From positions 496,001 to 560,000 of the forward strand of contig NC_019973.1 in NCBI RefSeq assembly GCF_000230995.2: DNA of 64,000 nucleotides, written 5' to 3'. Source of the DNA: Mesorhizobium australicum WSM2073 (lineage in GTDB: Bacteria; Pseudomonadota; Alphaproteobacteria; Rhizobiales; Rhizobiaceae). A program made the position numbers and the translations under genes. Of the stretch, positions 36,856-46,846 are shown in pieces. The notes under the pieces were generated by a model. The model was not told the DNA's origin. It searched no databases and saw nothing but the letters and a program-made list of their open reading frames with translations. Each line of letters begins with the position of its first letter. Within the stretch, counting starts at the first letter, position 1.

Positions 36856-38307
36856 TCATCCGACTGTCGGCGTGGCAAGCAGCCAGAGACCGAAAATGGT
36901 GTAGGCGATCATCAACACGGTGAGCGGAACCTGACTGAGCGCGGCGCGGGCCGGCTGGGGATGCAGGCGCCAGGCAAAGCCGTGCGCGACGAGGACAGCG
37001 AGCACATGGCCAAGGATGATGGCGCCCGCCTGGACATTCCACAGCCCCCATGCCGACGCCGCGCCGGCGACGATGCCGGCCTCGACCTGCATGTCGGCGG
37101 TGCCGAACAGGTTCCAGCCCAGCGCGAAGGGATCGGATAGGGAGGCCAGCGCATATTGGCCGTCGACCAGCAGCGCCGTCAGATAATGCGCGACATGGTA
37201 GGCGAGCGCGATCGGCACGATCGACCACACCAGCATGCCGGCTGCCTGGGCGAAAGGCTGGCCGCCGCGGGCAAGACGCTGGCCGAGGACGACGGCAAGC
37301 AGGAACACCGCCGCGAGCAGCACGAATGTCATAACGAGCCCAAGCGTGCCGCTGCCGATCACGGCCGTGCGGCCCGGAAACTCGAGCGGATTGATGCCGA
37401 ACAGGCCGAGCCAGGAGAAGGTCTTCGACAGGCCGTCGAAGGAGACCGAGGACAAAGCGAGCAGCAGGAAGGCGATGCCGCTGGCGGGCAGCGGCTGGGC
37501 CCGGAGCAGTTTGGCGCCCGGCCAGCACAGCGCAAGACGGCCTTTGTCGCCGCGCTCGATCGGCGCGAAGCGCGCCACCACCGAAAAGAAGATGCCGAGG
37601 AATTCACCGCTTCGACCCCATCTGTCGTAGCCGAACACCAGCATCGCCACCAAGGTGAACAGCCAGTAGAGGCCGGCGGCGAAGGCCAGCCGCGCCGGAT
37701 CGTCGGGAGCGGGATAGACGAGTTCGAACCAGGCGAAGGCAAAAAACAGCATGACAGCCGGCCAGCAGCCGAGCCATTGCGGAAGTTGCCTGAACCCGTC
37801 ATCGCTTCCGCCGGTCAGCCGCGACAGTAGCCGCCACGGGCCGTACCAGGGGTTGAGCCACGACCAGATATCGCCGAACACGCCTTGCAGCAGTGTCAGG
37901 CCGGCCCATAGCAGCGTCCACACCACCAGTGGCAGCGGGTTGGAGAGCGGGTCGCGGCTGCCGATGAAGCCGGCGGCGAGGAGAATTGCAAAGCCGGCAA
38001 AGGATGCCAGGCTGATGGCTGCGCGGACGCTGTCGCCGAAGGCGAATAGCGGCAGGCGTCGGCGCCAGAAACGGTCGAGGGTGTCGGACGGCAGCAATGC
38101 CAAGACAAGGAAACTGGCGGCCACGGCGAAAGCGCCGCCGGCGAGATAATAGCCGGTAGGAAGGAGCAGGACGTGGCCGCGGTCGGAGGCGTGGGCGAAG
38201 GCGAGAGTGGGGGAGACGAGCCACAAGGCCGAGAACCATAAGGCGAACGGCAGACGGAGGCGTTCTACGACAGAACTCGAACTGTCCAAGAGCCCGACCA
38301 CCCTCAA
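36856..38307 (-). CDS. Large polytopic membrane protein, function unknown
   Basis: A 483-residue protein with an N-terminal signal-like segment (ending AFAHA) and about 11-12 hydrophobic segments, many Trp-rich loops ([27 protein letters not shown]). Similar rhizobial proteins are sometimes labelled fenitrothion hydrolase; I cannot verify that and see no hydrolase motif. The TTG start overlaps the pncB stop (TTGA), and GTG at 38301 is an alternative. Coupling to pncB may be incidental or may indicate a nicotinate or precursor transporter. Ends 158 nt from the binding-protein gene upstream region. Confidence 0.75.
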   Translation of the reverse strand: MRVVGLLDSSSSVVERLRLPFALWFSALWLVSPTLAFAHASDRGHVLLLPTGYYLAGGAFAVAASFLVLALLPSDTLDRFWRRRLPLFAFGDSVRAAISLASFAGFAILLAAGFIGSRDPLSNPLPLVVWTLLWAGLTLLQGVFGDIWSWLNPWYGPWRLLSRLTGGSDDGFRQLPQWLGCWPAVMLFFAFAWFELVYPAPDDPARLAFAAGLYWLFTLVAMLVFGYDRWGRSGEFLGIFFSVVARFAPIERGDKGRLALCWPGAKLLRAQPLPASGIAFLLLALSSVSFDGLSKTFSWLGLFGINPLEFPGRTAVIGSGTLGLVMTFVLLAAVFLLAVVLGQRLARGGQPFAQAAGMLVWSIVPIALAYHVAHYLTALLVDGQYALASLSDPFALGWNLFGTADMQVEAGIVAGAASAWGLWNVQAGAIILGHVLAVLVAHGFAWRLHPQPARAALSQVPLTVLMIAYTIFGLWLLATPTVG

Positions 38308-39608
38308 ACCTTGACCAGTTGCTCCACGCGATCCTTCTGCCCAAATATCCTCAAATACCGCTCGATCTCCTTGAGATCGCCGGTCGCCTTGGCCGGGTTG
38401 TCGGAAAGCTTGACCGCCGGCCGGCCATTGGCCTCGGTGACCTTGCAGACCAGCGATATGGCGTCGAGGCTGTTGGTTTGCGTCGGCGCGCAGCCTTCGA
38501 AGTCGTTGGTCAGGTTGGTGCCCCAGCCGAAGGACATGCGCACCTTGCCCTTGAAATGACGGTAGGTCTCCTCGATGGTCTCGACCTCAAGCCCGTCGGA
38601 GAAGATCAGCAGCTTCTGCCTGGGGTCCTTGCCCTTCTCGCGCCACCAGTCGATGATTTTTTCGCCACCTTCGATCGGCGGCGCGCTGTCGGGGCGGAAG
38701 CCGGTCCAGTCGGCGACCCAGTCCGGCGCGTCGCGCAGGAACGAGGCGGTGCCGAAGGCATCGGGCAGCACGATCAAGAGATTGCCGCCATAGTAGCGCT
38801 GCCAGTCCTGCAACACCTTGTAGGGCGACTGCTTCAGCTCTTTTTCCGAATTGGCAAGGGCGGCAAACACCATCGGCAGTTCATGCGCGTTGGTGCCCAG
38901 CGCTTCGAGATCATTGTCCATGGCCAGCAGCACGTTGGAGGTGCCGGTGAAAGCCTCGCCGATGCCTTCCTTGAGCGCCTCGACGCACCAGCGCTGCCAC
39001 AGGAAGGAATGGCGCCGGCGGGTACCGAAATCCGAGATGCGGATGCCGGGCAGCGCCTTCAGCCGTTCGGTCTTGGCCCACATCTTGGCCTTGGCGCGGG
39101 CATAGAGCACGTCGAGCGTAAAAGGCCCGAACGATCGCAAAGCGGCACGCGAACGCAATTCATTGATGATGGCGAGCGCGGGGATCTCCCAAAGCGTGGT
39201 GTACATCCAGGGGCCGGAGAAAGAGAGCTCGTACTGGCCGTCACGCTTGGAAAGCTCATAGTCGGGCAGCCGGAAGCCTTCCAGCCAGGCGAGGAATTCC
39301 GGCTCGAAAATCTGCTTGCGGCCGTAGAAATTGTTGCCGGCCAGCCAGATCATTTCCTTCTTGGAGAAGCGCAAGGTGCGGGCATGGTCGAGTTGTTCGC
39401 GCAGCTCGCCTTCATCGATCTCGTCGGCGAGGCGGACCGAAGTCGTCCGATTGATCAGCGAGAAGGTGGTGTCGACCTTGGGGTACATGCCCCAGATCAT
39501 CTGCAGCATCAAAAGCTTGTAGAAATCCGTATCGAGCAGGCTGCGCACGATCGGGTCGAGCTTCCAGGTGTGGTTATAGACACGCCGCGCAATATCGGTC
39601 TTTGCCAT
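38304..39608 (-). CDS. pncB: Nicotinate phosphoribosyltransferase
   Basis: Converts nicotinate and PRPP, with ATP, to nicotinate mononucleotide in NAD salvage. 434 residues, like other alphaproteobacterial PncB. Seen: [19 protein letters not shown] (substrate pocket), [12 protein letters not shown] with the catalytic His after the RR pair, [10 protein letters not shown], and [10 protein letters not shown] / [11 protein letters not shown] (PRPP and phosphate loops). ATG 39608 ([10 protein letters not shown]) is preferred; the 22-residue upstream extension is atypical. Works downstream of the pncA product. Translationally coupled to the membrane protein by TTGA. Confidence 0.95.
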   Translation of the reverse strand: MAKTDIARRVYNHTWKLDPIVRSLLDTDFYKLLMLQMIWGMYPKVDTTFSLINRTTSVRLADEIDEGELREQLDHARTLRFSKKEMIWLAGNNFYGRKQIFEPEFLAWLEGFRLPDYELSKRDGQYELSFSGPWMYTTLWEIPALAIINELRSRAALRSFGPFTLDVLYARAKAKMWAKTERLKALPGIRISDFGTRRRHSFLWQRWCVEALKEGIGEAFTGTSNVLLAMDNDLEALGTNAHELPMVFAALANSEKELKQSPYKVLQDWQRYYGGNLLIVLPDAFGTASFLRDAPDWVADWTGFRPDSAPPIEGGEKIIDWWREKGKDPRQKLLIFSDGLEVETIEETYRHFKGKVRMSFGWGTNLTNDFEGCAPTQTNSLDAISLVCKVTEANGRPAVKLSDNPAKATGDLKEIERYLRIFGQKDRVEQLVKV

Positions 39609-39726
39609 GCTTGCTGCCGCCTTCGCTGCCTGCCACCCACAATCGCGACAGGCCTCATAGCATCGAATTGGCAAAAACGCTGCCCGCTTTCAGGCTGGCC
39701 CGACAAAAAGAAAGCCCTGCATGCGG

Positions 39727-40698
39727 CTATGTGGGTTTGCCGCCCATCACCTTGAGCGCGGGACGTTTGCGGCGGGTGACGAGGCGGCCCGCAACCGGGG
39801 CGTCGGCGCGGCCGTCATCCCCGGCCTTCTCGGCAAACAGCCAGTCGATGAACACCTGCACGATCGGCGTCGCCCGCATTTCATTGCGGCAAACGACATA
39901 GAAATCGTCGACCGCCGGCACCGACAGGCTGAACGGCGCGACCAGCATGCCCCTGGCCAGCAGGGCGCTTGCCGTCACCGAGTCGCCCAGCGCCACGCCG
40001 TGGCCATGGACGGCGGCTTCCGCCGTCATGCGTGCATCGCCGAGATGATGACGCCGGCCGCGCTCCAGGTCCAGCGCGTCGGCGGCGGCCAGCCAGGTGT
40101 GCCACTCGCGGCCATCGTCGCCATGCAGCAAGACATGTTCGGCGAGGTCGCGAACATTGCGGATCGGCCGGTTGTTGATCAGCGTCGGGCTGACCACCGG
40201 GAACAGCTCCAGGCCAGACCATTTGCGCATCCAGCAGTCGGTCCAGCTGCCATCGCCATAGTGCACGCAGACATCGATATGCGGCGCCCGGCTATCCCTG
40301 GGATCGTTGGAGGGAATGAGCGTCAGCTGGATGTCGGGATATTGCGCGGTGAAGCTGCCCAGCCTCGGCGTTATCCACAAGAGCAGCAACGCAGGCACGC
40401 AGGACACCGACAGCGCGCCGCTGCTTGCCGGCCGCGTCAGCCGTTGGGTGGCGGCGGCGATACCGTCGAAGGCGACCGATACCGCCGGCAAAAGTTCGGC
40501 GCCATGCGGGGTCAGCTTGACCCGCTGGCCGACGCGCTCGAACAGCTTGACGCCAAGCGATTGCTCCAGCGCCTTGATCTGGTGGCTGACGGCGCCGTGC
40601 GTGACATTCAGTTCGTTCGCCGCCTTGGTCAGCGAGGCATGGCGGGCCGTGGCCTCGAAGGCGCGCAGCGGGTTGAGTGGTGGCAGGCGCTTGGCCAT
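39727..40698 (-). CDS. LysR family transcriptional regulator (GcvA-like)
   Basis: A 323-residue LTTR. N-terminal helix-turn-helix: FEATARHASLTKAANELNVTHGAVSHQIKALEQSLGVKLFER (about residues 10-55), typical of the GcvA branch. The C-terminal effector domain carries DVCVHYGDGSW. Divergent from the ureohydrolase gene; a 19-bp dyad (40714-40732) lies just upstream of its start. By analogy with Pseudomonas gbu and gpu systems, where LysR regulators govern guanidino-acid hydrolases, it may activate the divergent hydrolase and transporter. Confidence 0.93.
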   Translation of the reverse strand: MAKRLPPLNPLRAFEATARHASLTKAANELNVTHGAVSHQIKALEQSLGVKLFERVGQRVKLTPHGAELLPAVSVAFDGIAAATQRLTRPASSGALSVSCVPALLLLWITPRLGSFTAQYPDIQLTLIPSNDPRDSRAPHIDVCVHYGDGSWTDCWMRKWSGLELFPVVSPTLINNRPIRNVRDLAEHVLLHGDDGREWHTWLAAADALDLERGRRHHLGDARMTAEAAVHGHGVALGDSVTASALLARGMLVAPFSLSVPAVDDFYVVCRNEMRATPIVQVFIDWLFAEKAGDDGRADAPVAGRLVTRRKRPALKVMGGKPT

Positions 40699-40713
40699 GG
40701 ATGCTCGGCTTTA

Positions 40714-40732
40714 CTGTGAGATTTTCTCACAG
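40714..40732. promoter_or_regulatory. Perfect dyad upstream of the LysR gene
   Basis: CTGTGAGA-TTT-TCTCACAG is a 19-bp perfect inverted repeat starting 16 nt upstream of the LysR start codon, in the divergent control region with the ureohydrolase. Likely a regulator-binding site; the factor is not proven. Confidence 0.6.
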
Positions 40733-40908
40733 GAAACACCCTAACAATATCAATTGCTTTTTCAAAGCGGCTGCCGGACACTTTGATCCGGAGCAATATC
40801 AAGACGTGAAATCTGCAGACTGCCAGCGGGACAACGGCCCGGCCGGATGACGGTCGGTTCGCCCGAAATGACCGCCGGCACCACTGCATCAGCCGAGGAG
40901 AAGCGGAT

Positions 40909-41970
40909 ATGGGATACGATCGCGGCAAGCTCGATGCGCTGCGTCGCAAATATGGCGAGAGCCATGGCGGCGAGATGTTCGACCCGAAATTCCGCAAGGT
41001 CGCCGACAAGATCTTTTCCAAGAGCGGCACGCGGCTGGCGCCCTATTCCGGCATCCCGACTTTCCTCACCGCGCCCTACCGCGAAATTGCAGCGGACAAT
41101 CCGGACTTCGGCGACCTGCAGGTGGCGATAACAGGCGTGCCGATGGATCTCGGCGTCACCAACCGGCCGGGCTCGCGCTTCGGGCCGCGCGCCTTGCGAG
41201 CGATCGAGCGCATCGGCCCCTACAATCATGTGCTGGAATGCGCGCCGACGCATGAACTCAGGGTCGCCGACATCGGCGACGTTCCGTTCCAGAGCCGCTA
41301 CCGACTGGAGACCAGCCATGAGGATATCGAGCGGCGCATCAACCAGATCGTCGACGCCGGGGTCATCCCGTTGTCGGTCGGCGGCGACCACTCGATCACC
41401 CACCCGATCCTGAAGGCGGTCGGCAAGAAGGCGCCGGTCGGCCTGATCCACATCGACGCCCATTGCGACACCAGCGGCCTGTTCGACCTGACCAAATTCC
41501 ACCATGGGGGCCCGTTCCGCAACGCGGTGCTGGACGGCGTGCTCGATCCGACGCGCACCATCCAGATCGGCATCCGCGGCTCGGCCGAATATCTGTGGGA
41601 ATTCACCTACGAGTCCGGGATGACCGTGGTCCATGCCGAGGAAGTGACCGGTCTCGGCATTCCCGCCATCATCGAGAAGGCGCGCAGAATAGTCGGTGAC
41701 GGCCCGACCTATGTGTCCTTCGACATCGACAGCGTCGATCCCGCCTTCGCACCGGGCACCGGCACGCCGGAAGTCGGCGGGCTGACGACGCGCGAAGTGC
41801 TCGAACTGCTGCGCGGCCTCAAGGGTCTCAACATTGTCGGTGGCGATGTCGTCGAGGTGGCGCCGCAATATGACGCCACCACCAACACGGCGCACGCCGG
41901 CGCGCAGGTGCTGTTCGAGATCCTGAGCCTGATGGTGTTCAGCCCGGCAGTATCAGGCAAGGGGGCCTGA
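40909..41970 (+). CDS. Agmatinase/guanidino-compound ureohydrolase family enzyme
   Basis: A 353-residue metal-dependent ureohydrolase that splits urea from a guanidino substrate. The binuclear metal site is complete: VGGDHSIT (His), HIDAHCDT (DxHxD) and SFDIDSVDPAFAPGTGTPE (DxD). The substrate loop TKFHHGGPFRNAV and a roughly 60-residue N-terminal extension set it apart from short agmatinases. Possible substrates are agmatine, 4-guanidinobutyrate, 3-guanidinopropionate or free guanidine; the sequence does not decide. Followed 68 nt later by a binding protein and two permeases, so the operon likely imports and hydrolyses the compound. ATG 40909 has GAGGAGAAGC upstream. Confidence 0.88.
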   Translation: MGYDRGKLDALRRKYGESHGGEMFDPKFRKVADKIFSKSGTRLAPYSGIPTFLTAPYREIAADNPDFGDLQVAITGVPMDLGVTNRPGSRFGPRALRAIERIGPYNHVLECAPTHELRVADIGDVPFQSRYRLETSHEDIERRINQIVDAGVIPLSVGGDHSITHPILKAVGKKAPVGLIHIDAHCDTSGLFDLTKFHHGGPFRNAVLDGVLDPTRTIQIGIRGSAEYLWEFTYESGMTVVHAEEVTGLGIPAIIEKARRIVGDGPTYVSFDIDSVDPAFAPGTGTPEVGGLTTREVLELLRGLKGLNIVGGDVVEVAPQYDATTNTAHAGAQVLFEILSLMVFSPAVSGKGA

Positions 41971-42038
41971 CAGAGAAAGGCGGCCGCCGCACTGGAGCCG
42001 GCGGCCGACCCAAACAATCAAAAGCTTCCAGAAGGGGA

Positions 42039-42842
42039 ATGACAATGACAATCCACCGCAAATCATCCATCGCCGCCGTTCTGCTCGTGGGGTTAGCCGG
42101 CTTCGCCACGCAAGCCGCCAATGCCGACGCGCTGGCCGACATCACCAAGGCCGGCACCATCAATGTCGGCGTCTTCGCCGACTTCCCGCCTTTCTCCTCG
42201 GCCAGTGCCGACATGAGCCTCAAGGGCTATGACATGGATGTGGCGCAGTACATCGCCGACACGCTCAAGGTGAAGCTCAACACCGTTGCCGTCACCGGCC
42301 AGAACCGCATCCCCTATTTGAACGACCATCGCGTCGACATCCTGATGAGCGTCGGCTACTCGAAAGAGCGCGAGCAGGTCATCGACTTCGCCGCTGCTTA
42401 CGCGCCCTATTACATCGCGGTGATCGGTCCGGCGGCAATGCCAGTCAAAGGCAAGGAAGATCTCGGCGGCAAGTCGATCGCCGTCAATCGCGGCACGCTG
42501 GAAGACACCTCGCTCACCGAGGCAGCACCGGCCTCGGCGGACATCAAGCGTTTCGACAACTACAATTCAGTGATCCAGGCCTTCATCTCAGGCCAGACCC
42601 AATTGATGGTCGTCGGCAACGATGTCGGCGCGCAGGTGCTGGCCAAGCAGGATGCGCTGAAGCCGGAGCAGAAGTTTCAGCTTCTGACCTCGCCTTCGCA
42701 TATCGGCCTCAACAAGCATGAGGATGCCCTCAAGAAGGCGGTCAACGACGCCATTGCCAAGATGCTGGCCGACGGCAAGCTTGACGAAAGCTCGAAGGCC
42801 TGGCTGAAGACGCCGCTCAATCCCGACAACCTCAAGGATTGA
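42039..42842 (+). CDS. Polar amino-acid-type ABC transporter binding protein
   Basis: A 267-residue family-3 solute-binding protein (HisJ/ArtJ type). A signal peptide covers about residues 1-29, with cleavage after ANA. Then come ITKAGTINVGVFADFPPFSS, LKGYDMDVAQYIADTLKVKL, LNDHRVDILMSVGYSKEREQVIDFAAAY and SIAVNRGTLEDTSLTE, all in family order. ATG 42039 follows GAAGGGG; ATG 42045 is the alternative. It probably binds the amino or guanidino compound hydrolysed by the upstream enzyme. Confidence 0.92.
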   Translation: MTMTIHRKSSIAAVLLVGLAGFATQAANADALADITKAGTINVGVFADFPPFSSASADMSLKGYDMDVAQYIADTLKVKLNTVAVTGQNRIPYLNDHRVDILMSVGYSKEREQVIDFAAAYAPYYIAVIGPAAMPVKGKEDLGGKSIAVNRGTLEDTSLTEAAPASADIKRFDNYNSVIQAFISGQTQLMVVGNDVGAQVLAKQDALKPEQKFQLLTSPSHIGLNKHEDALKKAVNDAIAKMLADGKLDESSKAWLKTPLNPDNLKD

Positions 42843-42848
42843 GTTGCC

Positions 42849-43505
42849 GTGGCCTTCGGCTGGCTTCCAGGTGCCGTGGCCGACATCGCGCACGGCGCGG
42901 CGACGACGATCCTTTTGATCGCCGTCACCACGCTTGCGGGCACGCTGCTCAGCATCCTCGGTGCCGCCGGGCGGCGAAGCGGCCCCGCGCTGCTGCGCCG
43001 GGCCATCGGCTGGTATGTCGAGGTGATGCGCAACACGCCGTTCCTGGTGCAGCTGTTCTTCATCTTCTTCGGCCTGCCTAGCCTCGGCATCAGGCTCGAT
43101 CCGATCCTGGCCGCCATGCTGGCGATGACGCTCAACATGGCCGCCTACACGATCGAGATCGTCGGCGCCGGCCTTGACGCGGTGCCGCACGGGCAGACAG
43201 AAGCGGCCCTGGCGCTTGGGCTGAGGCCGCGCCAGGTGTTCATCAAGATCGTGCTGCCGCAGGCGCTCAAGATCATCTATCCCGCGCTGACCAGCCAGAT
43301 CGTCATCATGATGCTGGAATCAGCCGTGGTGTCGCAGATCGCGGTGCGCGAGCTGACCTATGAGGCCGACATGCTGCAGGCGCGCACTTTCCGTTCTTTC
43401 GAGACGTATTTCGTCGTCACGCTGGTCTATCTCTTGATGTCGATGGCCTTGCGGCGGCTGCTGGTTGCAGGCGGCCGCCGCGCGCTCGGAGCTGGCGTGT
43501 CATGA
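42849..43505 (+). CDS. Polar amino-acid-type ABC transporter permease 1
   Basis: A 218-residue HisMQ-type permease with about five helices. The key block YVEVMRNTPFLVQLFFIFFGLP and the EAA loop EAALALGLRPRQVFIKIVLPQALKIIYPAL are clear. The GTG start at 42849 lies 6 nt after the binding protein stop. It ends in ATGA overlap with the second permease. No ATPase gene belongs to this operon. Confidence 0.92.
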   Translation: MAFGWLPGAVADIAHGAATTILLIAVTTLAGTLLSILGAAGRRSGPALLRRAIGWYVEVMRNTPFLVQLFFIFFGLPSLGIRLDPILAAMLAMTLNMAAYTIEIVGAGLDAVPHGQTEAALALGLRPRQVFIKIVLPQALKIIYPALTSQIVIMMLESAVVSQIAVRELTYEADMLQARTFRSFETYFVVTLVYLLMSMALRRLLVAGGRRALGAGVS

Positions 43506-44149
43506 TCGAATTCACCCTCTGGGACATTGTGCGCAACCTTCTGCTTGCCGCGCGCTGGACGGTGCTTTTGTCGCTGGCCGCGTTCGTCGGCGGCGCGGTG
43601 GTCGGAATGGCGGTGCTGTTCCTGAGGATCGCCAAAAACAAGTGGAGCCGGCGCGTTGCCTCCGGCTACATCGCCTTGTTCCAGGGGACGCCGCTCTTGA
43701 TGCAGCTGTTCCTGATGTTCTTCGGCCTGCCGATGCTTGGCCTGCGCATCGAGCCGTGGACGGCGGCGGTGCTCGGCCTCACCTTCTTCGCCAGCGCCTA
43801 TCTGGCCGAAATCTGGCGCTCCGGCGTCGATGCGCTGCCATTAGGCCAATGGGATGCCGGCGCCAGCCTCGGCCTTCACTATCTGCAGGAGCTCAGGCTG
43901 ATCATCCTGCCGCAGGCGTTTGCGATCACCCGCGCGCCGACGGTCGGTTTCCTGGTGCAGCTGATCAAGTCAACCGCGCTGACCTCGATCATCGGCTTCG
44001 AGGAGCTGGTGCGAACCTCCAACGCCATCAACAACGCCACCTTCGAGCCGTTCAAGGTCTATGGGCTGGTGGCGCTGATCTTCTTCGCCCTATGCTTCCC
44101 GCTGACGCAGTATGCGCGACGGCTCGAGAAGCGGGCTCCGGTGCGCTGA
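43502..44149 (+). CDS. Polar amino-acid-type ABC transporter permease 2
   Basis: A 215-residue HisMQ-type permease. It carries GYIALFQGTPLLMQLFLMFFGLP and the EAA loop DAGASLGLHYLQELRLIILPQAFAI. Coupled to permease 1 by ATGA. After it comes a 148-nt gap with a GGCGTTCGAACGCC palindrome and then a convergent oxidoreductase gene, so the operon ends here without an ATP-binding subunit; that must be supplied from elsewhere. Confidence 0.92.
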   Translation: MIEFTLWDIVRNLLLAARWTVLLSLAAFVGGAVVGMAVLFLRIAKNKWSRRVASGYIALFQGTPLLMQLFLMFFGLPMLGLRIEPWTAAVLGLTFFASAYLAEIWRSGVDALPLGQWDAGASLGLHYLQELRLIILPQAFAITRAPTVGFLVQLIKSTALTSIIGFEELVRTSNAINNATFEPFKVYGLVALIFFALCFPLTQYARRLEKRAPVR

Positions 44150-44206
44150 GTCCGACGGCGTGTTGCGCTGGCCAACATCGACGGCGGCCGCAAACTCCCG
44201 GTGCCT

Positions 44207-44220
44207 GGCGTTCGAACGCC
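44207..44220. terminator. Perfect palindrome after the amino-acid ABC operon
   Basis: GGCGTTCGAACGCC, a 14-bp perfect palindrome, lies 57 nt after the last permease stop and 78 nt before the convergent oxidoreductase's stop. Terminator function is possible but it lacks a loop and T-run. Confidence 0.35.
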
Positions 44221-44297
44221 TCTTGAAGGTCATTTGATCTGTTGGATGCTCAGCTTTCGACCGAAGAGGACCCTTGCCCCTCGCCGTTTCCAAATCC

Positions 44298-45215
44298 TCA
44301 CGGACGAACGCGGATGATCGTCTTCCCAGTGCGTCGCCCGGTAGGGTTGAAGGCGGCGACGGCATCGTTGAGGGTCGAAACGTTGCCGATGTTCGTCCGC
44401 AGTCGTCCGTCCCGCACCCGCTGGACGATCTCGCTCAGCTGGGCACGATCGGACTCGACAACGAAGTCAACCGCCAGGCCGTCGGCAGGCCGCGCCTCTG
44501 TCGATCCGACGACGGACACCAGTGTTCCTCCGGCTCGAATCAGGCCGGCGGACCGCTTCCCGATTTCCCCGCCGATCACATCGAACACGAGAGCGACTTC
44601 GCCCACGTCTTCGAGGGCGTCGTTTTCGAGGTCGACGAACTCATTCGCGCCAAAGTCGAGCACCGTCTGACGGTCGGCGGCGCGTCCGGTGCCGATGACG
44701 TAGGCGCCCGCCTCTCGTGCAAGTTGCGTCACCATCGACCCGACCGCGCCGGCCGCACCGTGCGCGAGGACGCTCTGCCCCGCCTGAAGGCGGCCATGCT
44801 GGAAGAGTCCCTGCCACGCGGTGAGACCCGAGATCGGCAGGCTTGCGCCCACCGTGAAGTCGACGTCGCCCGGCAGCGGCGCGAGGTTGCGTGCTTCCAT
44901 GGCTACATACTCCGCGAGCGTGCCGTCGCGATGCCAGTCGGCGAGGCCGAATACTCTCTGACCTACCGACAGTCCCGTTGTGCCGTACCCGAGTGCGATG
45001 ACAACTCCGGCCAGCTCGTGCCCAAGGATCGACGGTGTTCGGTCAAGGCCGCGGCGGTCGGTCCAGGTCGAGGGCCATGCCAGCTCGGTCGGGACGAATC
45101 CCGAAGCATGAACCTGAACGACGACATCGTTTATCGCTGGCTGCGGCTCAGGCCGCTCCACCAGCTTCATCCCGGCCGTTCCCGCAGCCTGGTCCGTCAC
45201 CACAATTGCCTTCAT
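44298..45215 (-). CDS. Zinc-independent medium-chain NADP-dependent oxidoreductase
   Basis: A 305-residue quinone oxidoreductase/alcohol dehydrogenase-fold protein. The GHE-like ILGHELAGVVIALGYG, the VLAHGAAGAVGSMVTQLAREAGAYVIG nucleotide loop (about residue 155) and ISGLTAWQGLF are visible. The four structural-zinc Cys are absent, so it belongs with zinc-free NADPH:quinone reductases. Its codon use seems less GC-biased at third positions than the neighbours. Substrate unknown. An AAACGTTT core lies 34 nt upstream. Monocistronic. Confidence 0.88.
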   Translation of the reverse strand: MKAIVVTDQAAGTAGMKLVERPEPQPAINDVVVQVHASGFVPTELAWPSTWTDRRGLDRTPSILGHELAGVVIALGYGTTGLSVGQRVFGLADWHRDGTLAEYVAMEARNLAPLPGDVDFTVGASLPISGLTAWQGLFQHGRLQAGQSVLAHGAAGAVGSMVTQLAREAGAYVIGTGRAADRQTVLDFGANEFVDLENDALEDVGEVALVFDVIGGEIGKRSAGLIRAGGTLVSVVGSTEARPADGLAVDFVVESDRAQLSEIVQRVRDGRLRTNIGNVSTLNDAVAAFNPTGRRTGKTIIRVRP

Positions 45216-45248
45216 GATAATTCTCCTCGGTCATTTGTCTCTTGGTGG

Positions 45249-45256
45249 AAACGTTT
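45249..45256. promoter_or_regulatory. AAACGTTT core upstream of the oxidoreductase
   Basis: GGAAACGTTTGC around 45247-45258 has the same AAACGTTT core as the LacI-type operators at 16.5 kb. It is 34 nt upstream of the oxidoreductase start. A LacI-family site is possible; an 8-bp core alone is weak evidence. Confidence 0.3.
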
Positions 45257-45389
45257 GCCGCTTGGGAACCGTTCAATATCTTATGCCAGGGCCTTCTCTT
45301 AGCGGGCGTCCGTGGTCCGGTCTGAAGGCGTCGTTTTAATGGGCGGCAATGTTAGGACATGCCGGAAGGCTGGCAACCGGCCACCGGGT

Positions 45390-46793
45390 TCAATGTCCGA
45401 ACGCGCCTGACGGCACGATGCGGTCGCGGCGCAGCCAGCGGGCCAGAAGCAGCGCTGCTACCACGGCCAGCCCCGAAGACAGGCCGATCCAGATGCCGAC
45501 GCCGTGGAAGGCGAAATGGAAGGCGAGCAGCACGCCGAGCGGCAGGCCGACACCCCAATAGCCGATCGCGGCATAGATCATCGGGACCTTGGTGTCGTGC
45601 AGGCCGCGCAGCATGCCGGCGGCAACCGCCTGCGCGCCGTCGAAGACCTGGAACAGGGCAGCGAAAACCAGGAACGAACCGGCTAGCGCGATCACCCTGG
45701 CATTGGCGGGATTGCCAAGGTCGATGAAGGCGCTGATCAGGAGATGCGGCCAAAGCACCATCACCAGCCCCATCAGCGCCATGAAGGAAACGCCGATGAC
45801 GAAGGCGGTCCAGCCGGCACGCGACACACCTTCGGGATTGCCGGCGCCATGGGCAAGCCCGACCCGCACCGTCACCGCTTGGTTGAGGCCGAGCGGCACC
45901 ATGAAGGAAATCGAGGCGATCTGGATGGCGATGGCGTGCGCGGCCAGCGAATCCGCGTCGATCAGGCCCATCAGCAGGGCGGCGGCATTGAAGATCGTCA
46001 CCTCGAAGGCAAGGATGCCGGCGATCGGCAGACCGAGCCGCAGCAGGCCCTTGAAGCGCGGCCAGTCGGATCGCCAGAAGCGGCCGAACAGGTGATAGCG
46101 CCGGAATTTTTTCTCCCACATCACCACGACAGCCATGCCGGCGAACATCAGCGTTGAGGACAGCGAGGTCGCAAGGCCCGAGCCGGCGATGCCCATGGCC
46201 GGAACACCGAGATTGCCGAACATGAACACCCAGTTGGCGAACACGTTGAAGGCCACGGCGACGAAGACGATGACCAGCGCCCAGCCCGGCCGCTCCAGCG
46301 CCGAGATGAACGAGCGCAGCACGATGTAGCCGTAGAAGGGCAGCACCGCCCACTCCAGCCAGCGCAGGTAAATGCCGGCCTGGCGCGCCAGCGCCGGCTC
46401 TTGGCCCATGGCCAGCAGGATGGCCTCGCCGTGCCACAGCACGAGCCAGATCGGGACCGAGATCAGGATCGCCAACCACAGGCCCTGGCGCACGGTGCGG
46501 CGCAGGTCACGTACGGAATAGCGGCGGCGGCCAAGCTCGGTCGCGATCATCGGCGAGGTCGCCAGCATCAGGCCGAGGCCGAAGATCAGCGGCATGAAAT
46601 ACAGGTTGGCGCCGAGCGCGCCGCTGGCCAGCGTGTCCGCGCCGAGGCGGCCCATCATCATGACGTCGGTGGCGGTCATCGCCGTCTGGCCGAGATTGGT
46701 CAGCACCATCGGCCAGGCCAGCGCCAGCGTCGCCCTGATTTCCTGACGCCAAAGATTTTCCGGCGCGCGAGCGCCGGCTTCGATCGCGGACAT
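45390..46793 (-). CDS. MATE family multidrug efflux transporter
   Basis: A 467-residue NorM-like exporter with twelve helices arranged as two repeats. Repeat 1 starts [43 protein letters not shown] and repeat 2 [36 protein letters not shown], the internal duplication typical of MATE. Exchanges Na+ or H+ for cationic drugs. Start ATG 46793 ([15 protein letters not shown]). Divergent from an AraC regulator with a 241-nt region that contains a stable hairpin near its 5' end. Confidence 0.93.
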   Translation of the reverse strand: MSAIEAGARAPENLWRQEIRATLALAWPMVLTNLGQTAMTATDVMMMGRLGADTLASGALGANLYFMPLIFGLGLMLATSPMIATELGRRRYSVRDLRRTVRQGLWLAILISVPIWLVLWHGEAILLAMGQEPALARQAGIYLRWLEWAVLPFYGYIVLRSFISALERPGWALVIVFVAVAFNVFANWVFMFGNLGVPAMGIAGSGLATSLSSTLMFAGMAVVVMWEKKFRRYHLFGRFWRSDWPRFKGLLRLGLPIAGILAFEVTIFNAAALLMGLIDADSLAAHAIAIQIASISFMVPLGLNQAVTVRVGLAHGAGNPEGVSRAGWTAFVIGVSFMALMGLVMVLWPHLLISAFIDLGNPANARVIALAGSFLVFAALFQVFDGAQAVAAGMLRGLHDTKVPMIYAAIGYWGVGLPLGVLLAFHFAFHGVGIWIGLSSGLAVVAALLLARWLRRDRIVPSGAFGH

Positions 46794-46846
46794 TGTCCTG
46801 CTCTTTCAAGGTTGCGGCGCGTCGGCAAAGAGCCGGAAGCCGCATT

